This document shows positions 58,744 through 64,000 of a stretch of DNA of 64,000 nt, one piece after another (position 1 is the stretch's first letter; every line of letters starts with the position of its first letter). The position numbers and the translations under genes are program-made. Source of the stretch: Ostrinia nubilalis (Eukaryota > Arthropoda > Insecta > Lepidoptera > Crambidae); the NCBI RefSeq assembly GCF_963855985.1, contig NC_087092.1, forward strand, positions 5,890,001 through 5,954,000. Reading direction: 5' to 3'. The notes beneath the pieces were generated by a model. The model had not been told where the DNA came from. It saw nothing but the letters and a program-made list of their open reading frames with translations, and did not search any database.

Positions 58744-59050
58744 GCTTTCGTTCGTTTCAGCCAAATAACGTCCACTGCTGGAAAAAGGCTTCCCCAAGGT
58801 TCCACAATGAACGGTCCTGCGCTGCCCGCATCCAGGCTCTTCCCGCGACCTTTACCAGATCGTCGGTCCACCTAGTAGGAGGCCACGCTACGTCTTCCAG
58901 CCCGTGGTCGCCACTCGAGAACTTTTCTGCCCCAACGGCCATCGTCTCTACGAGCTATGTGCCCCGCCCACTGCCACTTGATTTTAGAAATTCTGCGAGC
59001 TATATCGGTCACTTTGGTTCTCCTGCGGATCTCCTCAATCCTGCGGATAA
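58744..59050 (-). mobile_element. RTE-clade LINE 3' end with likely target duplication
   Basis: On the minus strand it encodes a VLEW-like region, then PPTRWTDDLVKVAGRAWMRA, then the family tip GGCTGAAACGAACGAAAG. CTTCAATGAT (58734-58743) and CTTTAATGAT (59051-59060) form a 10-bp duplication with one mismatch. It is 5'-truncated and closely related to 17784-18004. Confidence 0.8.
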
Positions 59051-59060
59051 CTTTAATGAT

Positions 59061-60168
59061 TAGTACTATGAAACCTGGCCAAATTGGAAAACTGCAGTAT
59101 TTTGTCTTCCTCTTCTCTTCTCTTCCACTGTGAAATAGAGAGAGAGCGAGAGAAAATCAAAGGTTATATTTTTCATGAAATTCTAGAATTTTAATATTAT
59201 ATTAATATAGAATTATTATAAAATTATTGTTTATTGAATAAAGAATCCCCCATTGTAATAATGATGAATGTTATGAAATGTATTTTTTTATCCACAACGG
59301 GAAAGCTCTTGGCCTGCATGATGCATCTCACCTGATGACAAGTGATCAGGCCGAAGCTGGAGTAGGTGTGCTTTTGAGTCGAGGTCTAGTCGTATATCAT
59401 AATTTCAACTTTCAACGTTTCATAGCGATACAGCGCTCTTCTAGCTCCCCACAAACCCGTTTTACTGAAACACATTAACAGCATGTTCGTTTGTTTACTT
59501 AAAGCCTGTTTTCGCCCGTAATTACACAATTACCCGCCAAAGTACGAACAAGATCTCCAGCCGACAGTTCAGATAGACGAAATTGTTTATAGCAAGACAG
59601 CCTTGACGACATTCCCCCGCGTCTCGACAGGTTAGGGCTGTGCGCACTGAAAATTGTTTGGTTAGGGTTGCCAAGCTAAAGAAATACTGCAGAAATCATC
59701 TTTCTTTTAGAATACCACTATCCAATGCCCCATCCGCAAAAATTGTAATGTACATCTGTCTACAGCATGTCTGTCTAGTTAAAATTGTGTAGGTATTTTG
59801 TTGCGACGCAGAAACATTTACTTTGAAAGAAGGATAGCGCGGATGGGCTTTTTAATCCTTATTAATTAAAAGACAGCGAAGTTTCTCCCTACCGTAGCGC
59901 GTAAGTATAAGGTAAGACGTCTGAAGCAGTCTGAGCATGTTCATTAACTTGAGTTTTATTAGATCAGTGTCTTATCCAGTTTAATTACGCAGATTAGTAG
60001 TTAATTATGATTTTAATTAATAAAACATAACCCCGTCTTAGTCATCTAAGTATCTGTATAAAAAGTATGTAGGAGAAATGTTTAACCTACCACATAAAAG
60101 TGACATTTACAACACTACGAAACTTGAATGGAGCGTTATAATTCTAAATCTTTTTTTAACTCCTTTCC
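59061..60168. other. No gene seen; dispersed repeat scrap at 59285-59365
   Basis: GGGAAAGCTCTTGGCCTGCA followed by ATCTCACCTGATGACAAGTG is a piece of a common lepidopteran dispersed repeat. The remainder is AT-rich without recognised features. Confidence 0.4.
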
Positions 60169-60476
60169 AACTGACTATCCAGTATCCATCCAGTTATCCA
60201 TTTTTTCTTTTTTCAAGCAGAGTATAACTAAGTCGGCCGTGAAGTTGCAACTGACCCTGAGGTCTCCTCCAGGGAGGTGCTTGTGCCGGTGGACCTCCAA
60301 CGACAGAGATTTAAAATCTTCTAGTTATCTTTCAAAATAAGTAATTTTGAGCCAGAAGTCAATCATGCGTTTGCAAATTCAAATTCTTTATTGCTCCATT
60401 TTGAAACTGACTATCCAGTCAATATTCAAAGTAAAAACTATCCAGTTATCCACATTTTTTTCTTTTTTCAAGCAGA
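60169..60476. repeat. Pair of diverged direct repeats about 240 bp apart
   Basis: AACTGACTATCCAGT, CCAGTTATCCA and TTCTTTTTTCAAGCAGA occur in the same order at 60169-60221 and 60405-60476; the second copy carries about 20 extra bases in the middle. Confidence 0.65.
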
Positions 60477-60596
60477 CTCTGATCCGCGGTCAGCACCCCA
60501 GCCCTCGTTGGCAGCCCTGAGCGCAAGTTAAATGGCAATTTGTCGTTTTTTTGCGAGCGTTCCGCGAACAGCGAAACAGGTCAGCGGCTGCGCAGG

Positions 60597-61198
60597 TTTT
60601 TTGGGCTGCGGCTTGCGCTCTATGCGGTCTTACTGGCTTGTGTTTGGTGAGATGAGCAAATGAATTTATACAGGGTGTCCCCAAAAAATAGTGTCAAGCC
60701 GCAGCCTAGAGGTAGAGCATCACTAGGACTACTCCAATCACCGCGACTTTTAATAGTTTTCGAGTTATCATTTTGTTTACAACATTCAGATTTTTTTATG
60801 TTTTTAGTGTTATGGATGTAAATACTTCTGAATTAGCTAGGCCTAGTCATCTAATAGTAATAAAAGAATCAGGCATATACCTTAACTATTCGCGTCACAG
60901 TAACCAAAAAAGTACCTAAGCATAGAAATTTAAAGCAATCATAACTCGGAAACTATCAAAAATCTCGGAACATACAGGGGGGTGATTCGGGTAGCTCTAG
61001 TGATGCTCTACCTCTGGGCTTCGGCTTGACACTACTTTTTGGGACACCCTGTTTAAATAAATAGCTTTGCCCGCGGCTTCACCCGCGTAATTACGGTCTG
61101 ACACTGACACTATACCTTTCATAACAAGTGTTATTTTTGCATGTTTTTTGGGCTGCGGCTTGCGCTCTATGCGGTCTTACTAGCTTGTGTTTGGTGAG
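60597..61198. repeat. 55-bp direct repeats flanking a TIR element
   Basis: TTTTTTGGGCTGCGGCTTGC through TGTTTGGTGAG occurs at 60597-60651 and 61144-61198 with one mismatch. The repeats enclose the inverted-repeat element 60670-61052, but they are too long and too far from its ends to be its target duplication. Confidence 0.85.
60670..61052. mobile_element. 383-bp TIR element, ACAGGGTGTCCC termini
   Basis: The left ACAGGGTGTCCCCAAAAAAT is mirrored by the right end ACTTTTTGGGACACCCTGT, and the pairing continues for about 100 bp (TAGTGTCAAGCCGCAGCCTA, GAGGTAGAGCATCACTAG). TTA or TTTA may be duplicated at the flanks, but the exact edge is ambiguous. No coding. The superfamily is not determined. 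Confidence 0.75.
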
Positions 61199-62337
61199 TC
61201 GACTCCCCACGCTGGCCAGAAAGGTTGGAGAGGTCAGATGATCCTGAATTTTTCCCTTAGCTATTGCACTTCATCAGATATAGTCCCAAACTAAGCAAAG
61301 TTTGTAATATAATTAAAATAGAACAACTGATATAAACATACTTTCCTTCGTAATAATAATACGAAGTAAAGTTATTTTGCTTACTTGTGTGAAGTTGTTG
61401 GAAAATGCCATGCAATGACATTGCCATTTTCTTGGAAAGGGACGTCTGAATGAAGCAATACGCTGCAACGAGCGTACCGTACTCTATTATATTGAAATTG
61501 GCTTCTTCATGCAAGAATATTTGTCAGATTTCACACTACCTCTACACTATGGATGACGACTATGGATTTCAAAAGCTGCGCGGTAAGTACATAACAAAAT
61601 GAAGGTGTTCACGGCATACAACAAAATTACAATACAAATAATTATTAAAACTAATTGTCACTTTCTATCGCGCATCGATGCGCATTGAATGCTTTAAATG
61701 TAATTAAGTAGGTATATTCGGTATTTGCGTAAAGATACCTACTTACATCAATTGAATATCACGGAAGGAGGAACGGAGCCGTGAAAAACAAAAAAGATGT
61801 AGAAAAGAAACCATTCATAATAATTTCATCGTTTAAATGTAGAAAAAGTTTTAACTAATAACTTCATTTAAAACCCACCAAACACCCCACAACTTCCTCT
61901 AACAGACGTAATAATTTATCATAAGCAAACAACGCAAACTATCCTCGCTGCAAAACTACTGAAAACTTTACAACAAAGTTCGTCCGCGCCTGAAATGTAC
62001 GAGTATTACAATATTAAGTATAGTAGACTGGAAGGTAGAGCTATATTTAAACAGTTTATTACATTTGTAATAAGAAATGACATCCTCATATTATAACAAA
62101 ATAAATGGTTTTTCTTTCTTTCTTTCTTTCTTTCATAGAGATAAGGTGTTAATGGTTATATTATATTTTCAAAAGTTTAACCAAAATGGTGACAAATATT
62201 TTGCACCGTTTGAGAGGACCACATGCCGTTAAATTATAATGACCGTTGGTACTACTGCTGCGAACTACCTGATGATTATGATTCAATAGCAGCAACACTA
62301 TACATTATGGCTACACAGGAGTTGTTAACCGCAATGA
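61199..62337. other. No gene seen; (TTTC)n tail at 62110-62137
   Basis: AAATAAATGG followed by five TTTC units at 62100-62137 resembles a LINE tail. The minus frame at 61257-61514 has no domain. Nothing else was recognised. Confidence 0.35.
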
Positions 62338-62407
62338 ATGGTTATCATTATCAGAGTTTCAGCGTTTAGACGGTACTAAACGCTAAAACTCTGATAATGA
62401 TAACCAT
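62338..62407. repeat. 31-bp near-perfect inverted repeat, 8-nt loop
   Basis: The left arm ATGGTTATCATTATCAGAGT through CGTTTA (62338-62368) pairs with 62377-62407 with a single mismatch; the loop is GACGGTAC. There is no flanking duplication. The size is in the range of a miRNA precursor stem, but the pairing is more complete than usual for one. Confidence 0.92.
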
Positions 62408-63849
62408 AAACTCGAGTATTAAATTATTCAAATTTTTGGAAAAGGGAGCTAAAAATGATTCGAGATTTAAAAGCGTTCCTAATATCTGTTTGTTTTCACG
62501 CAGTAGGTAATTAGTTACTCATAAACAAAAAACAATGTCGCGCCTACACAATCTTTAAATATTTTTTCAACAAAAAAGACTGAAAGTTACGATACTGTTT
62601 TGCAAATAATCCTCTCCTGTTTTTTATTAAAGCCTCCTCAAATTATTTAATCTCAACCGAAAACGCGAACGAAATGAAAAAACATAAAAACAGCGCTAAA
62701 GTGGCAACATTTAATCTATTTAATTGAGAGCCGCCCGCGCTGCGCCCGCGGCGATCGAAATAGCTTTATGGACCGTAAATGTTGCTCAACGAGACCCGAC
62801 CGAGCAGACCGGTACACTCCGCTGTATTTATTGTTAACACTTTTTTTATACTATGTATAAGTACTAGTATTTAACTATCTGTACTTAGTGAGTACGAATG
62901 GAACATTTATGTCATAACGCTTTAAACACTGTGGCATCTTCTTCTTCTTAATATGTACCTAACTAAATGTAGAGTTTGATGTTTAGTCGACTGTACACAC
63001 TGTATTTAGTTCTTAAATCGGATCTTTGATCAACAATGAACGGTAAAATAAAAATGACACCGATGAATGATAATTCCTCTGAAAAATAAATTGTTATTTT
63101 TGTATTTCTTCTAATTATACTATTCCCTTTATTCGAAAGTCACTTTTGCCCGCGGTTTCACCCGCGTGAATTCCAGTTCATCGCAAACCATTATACATTA
63201 TTTTCCGATGTATTAATCAATTGTCGTGAAGGTATAAATAATAATTATTATGTAGTTTTTGCAAGAGAGAATAGGTAACAAACAAAATGTTTTGTCGTTT
63301 TCCAGTATTTATTATCCAGACTGTACACGAAGAGCGTTGAATTTTCATTGCTGTATTGCTTATATAAGGCTTCATTTATAGTACACTTATTCCCAATATA
63401 GCGTTGCATTTAATATTGGGAACCATCTTGTTCAGATGTGTTTTTGTCTGTCTAGGCCATAACGAACACGCTTTAATCCGCAATTCCTATTAGAGAACCA
63501 TGAAACTAACATGGGAACGCCATAAAAAGTGTTAGTAGGTTTATTATCTCAGCCTACATCTTAATTGTGGCCGTATTGTTAATTGACAAAAACAGTTGTT
63601 AGTAGTGAGACATAATAATTAATATTCGTGTCACTTTATTTGAAATCTGTTAACAAGTTTAAAGGTCTTGTTTTTGTGCTGTATTTATAAAGAGTAGAGC
63701 TGATGCAAACTGGATTATTGTTATACATAACTGTTTTCAGGGTCTGTTTCAGTTTATTAAAGAAAATGATAGATCTCTGGAAAGTAGTTTTTCAGAAGAT
63801 CAAAATGGGCACTGTTTGGTCCAAAATGCATCAAGGTCGTGGACAGGGT
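62408..63849. other. No gene seen; GC-rich patch and a repeat scrap
   Basis: A GC-rich patch at 62730-62830 (GAGCCGCCCGCGCTGCGCCC) could be regulatory. 63144-63180 is a scrap of the CCCGCGGYTTCACCCGCGTG family. The rest is AT-rich. Confidence 0.35.
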
Positions 63850-64000
63850 TCGTCCACATCCATTCAAGGACCAAAGGAAGACGGAGTAAACAGGTTCTCG
63901 AATGGTGACCCAAGACTCGGCCAGTGTAGTCCCTCAACAAAGGACTTCAAAAAGTTTACTCGCACAATCTGGATGAAATATTTTTGGCGCTCCTTGTTGA
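63850..64000 (+). mobile_element. Possible diverged RTE LINE C-terminus, cut by the window edge
   Basis: With frameshifts, the DNA encodes RTKGRRSKQVLEW, resembling the RRTDGRWG..VLEW stretch of RTE elements, followed by a region ending TIWMKYFWRSLL where RTE has a W..A...W pattern. Similarity is weak. Confidence 0.3.

Overview
This window looks like nuclear DNA from a moth or butterfly (Lepidoptera). It is AT-rich and mostly non-coding, and most of what can be recognised is mobile DNA typical of lepidopteran genomes: RTE-clade LINE tails ending in short GAT or ACGA repeats, tRNA-headed SINEs, TWA-targeting MITEs, and dispersed families such as those with the CCCGCGGCTTCGCC and CTCGCACTTGGCCGG cores. 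There are no bacterial operons, ribosome binding sites, rRNA genes or CRISPR arrays. The species cannot be named from the sequence alone.

One convincing host gene is present: a three-exon MADF-BESS gene on the + strand (24497-25874), with consensus splice sites, in-frame joins, a BESS motif near the C-terminus and a poly(A) signal just after the stop. GC-rich islands around it (25920-26330, 27000-27480, 28430-28800) and elsewhere (2235-2390, 10020-10330, 50690-50830, 52530-52680, 54540-54650) may be promoters or untranslated first exons of genes whose coding parts lie outside the window. I could not tie any of them to a gene.

The mobile DNA is layered. At 11819-16009 a 3-bp-target MITE has been split by a minus-strand LINE. 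That LINE holds a second, opposite LINE in its tail and a 2.7-kb hAT-like element in its 3' UTR, and the hAT-like element itself carries pieces of other retroelements. A second copy of the same hAT-like element lies at 34405-36959. Both copies have intact 8-bp target duplications, GC-rich (CGC)n subterminal blocks, a tRNA-like SINE head, and the same LINE-derived linker, RNase H and C-terminal region. The second copy was later hit by an RTE element, which rearranged internally.

The second half of the window adds RTE fragments with 5' inversions, several TIR elements without transposase (22575-23316, 48677-49610, 53037-53174, 60670-61052), tandem arrays (52383-52437, 55121-55530), and a scattered set of short near-perfect hairpins (10785, 18621, 46959, 57688, 62338) with no target duplication. 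No complete transposase or reverse transcriptase was found, so every element here appears non-autonomous or dead. The strongest candidates for something undescribed are the paired hAT-like elements with shared retroelement cargo and the young hairpins.
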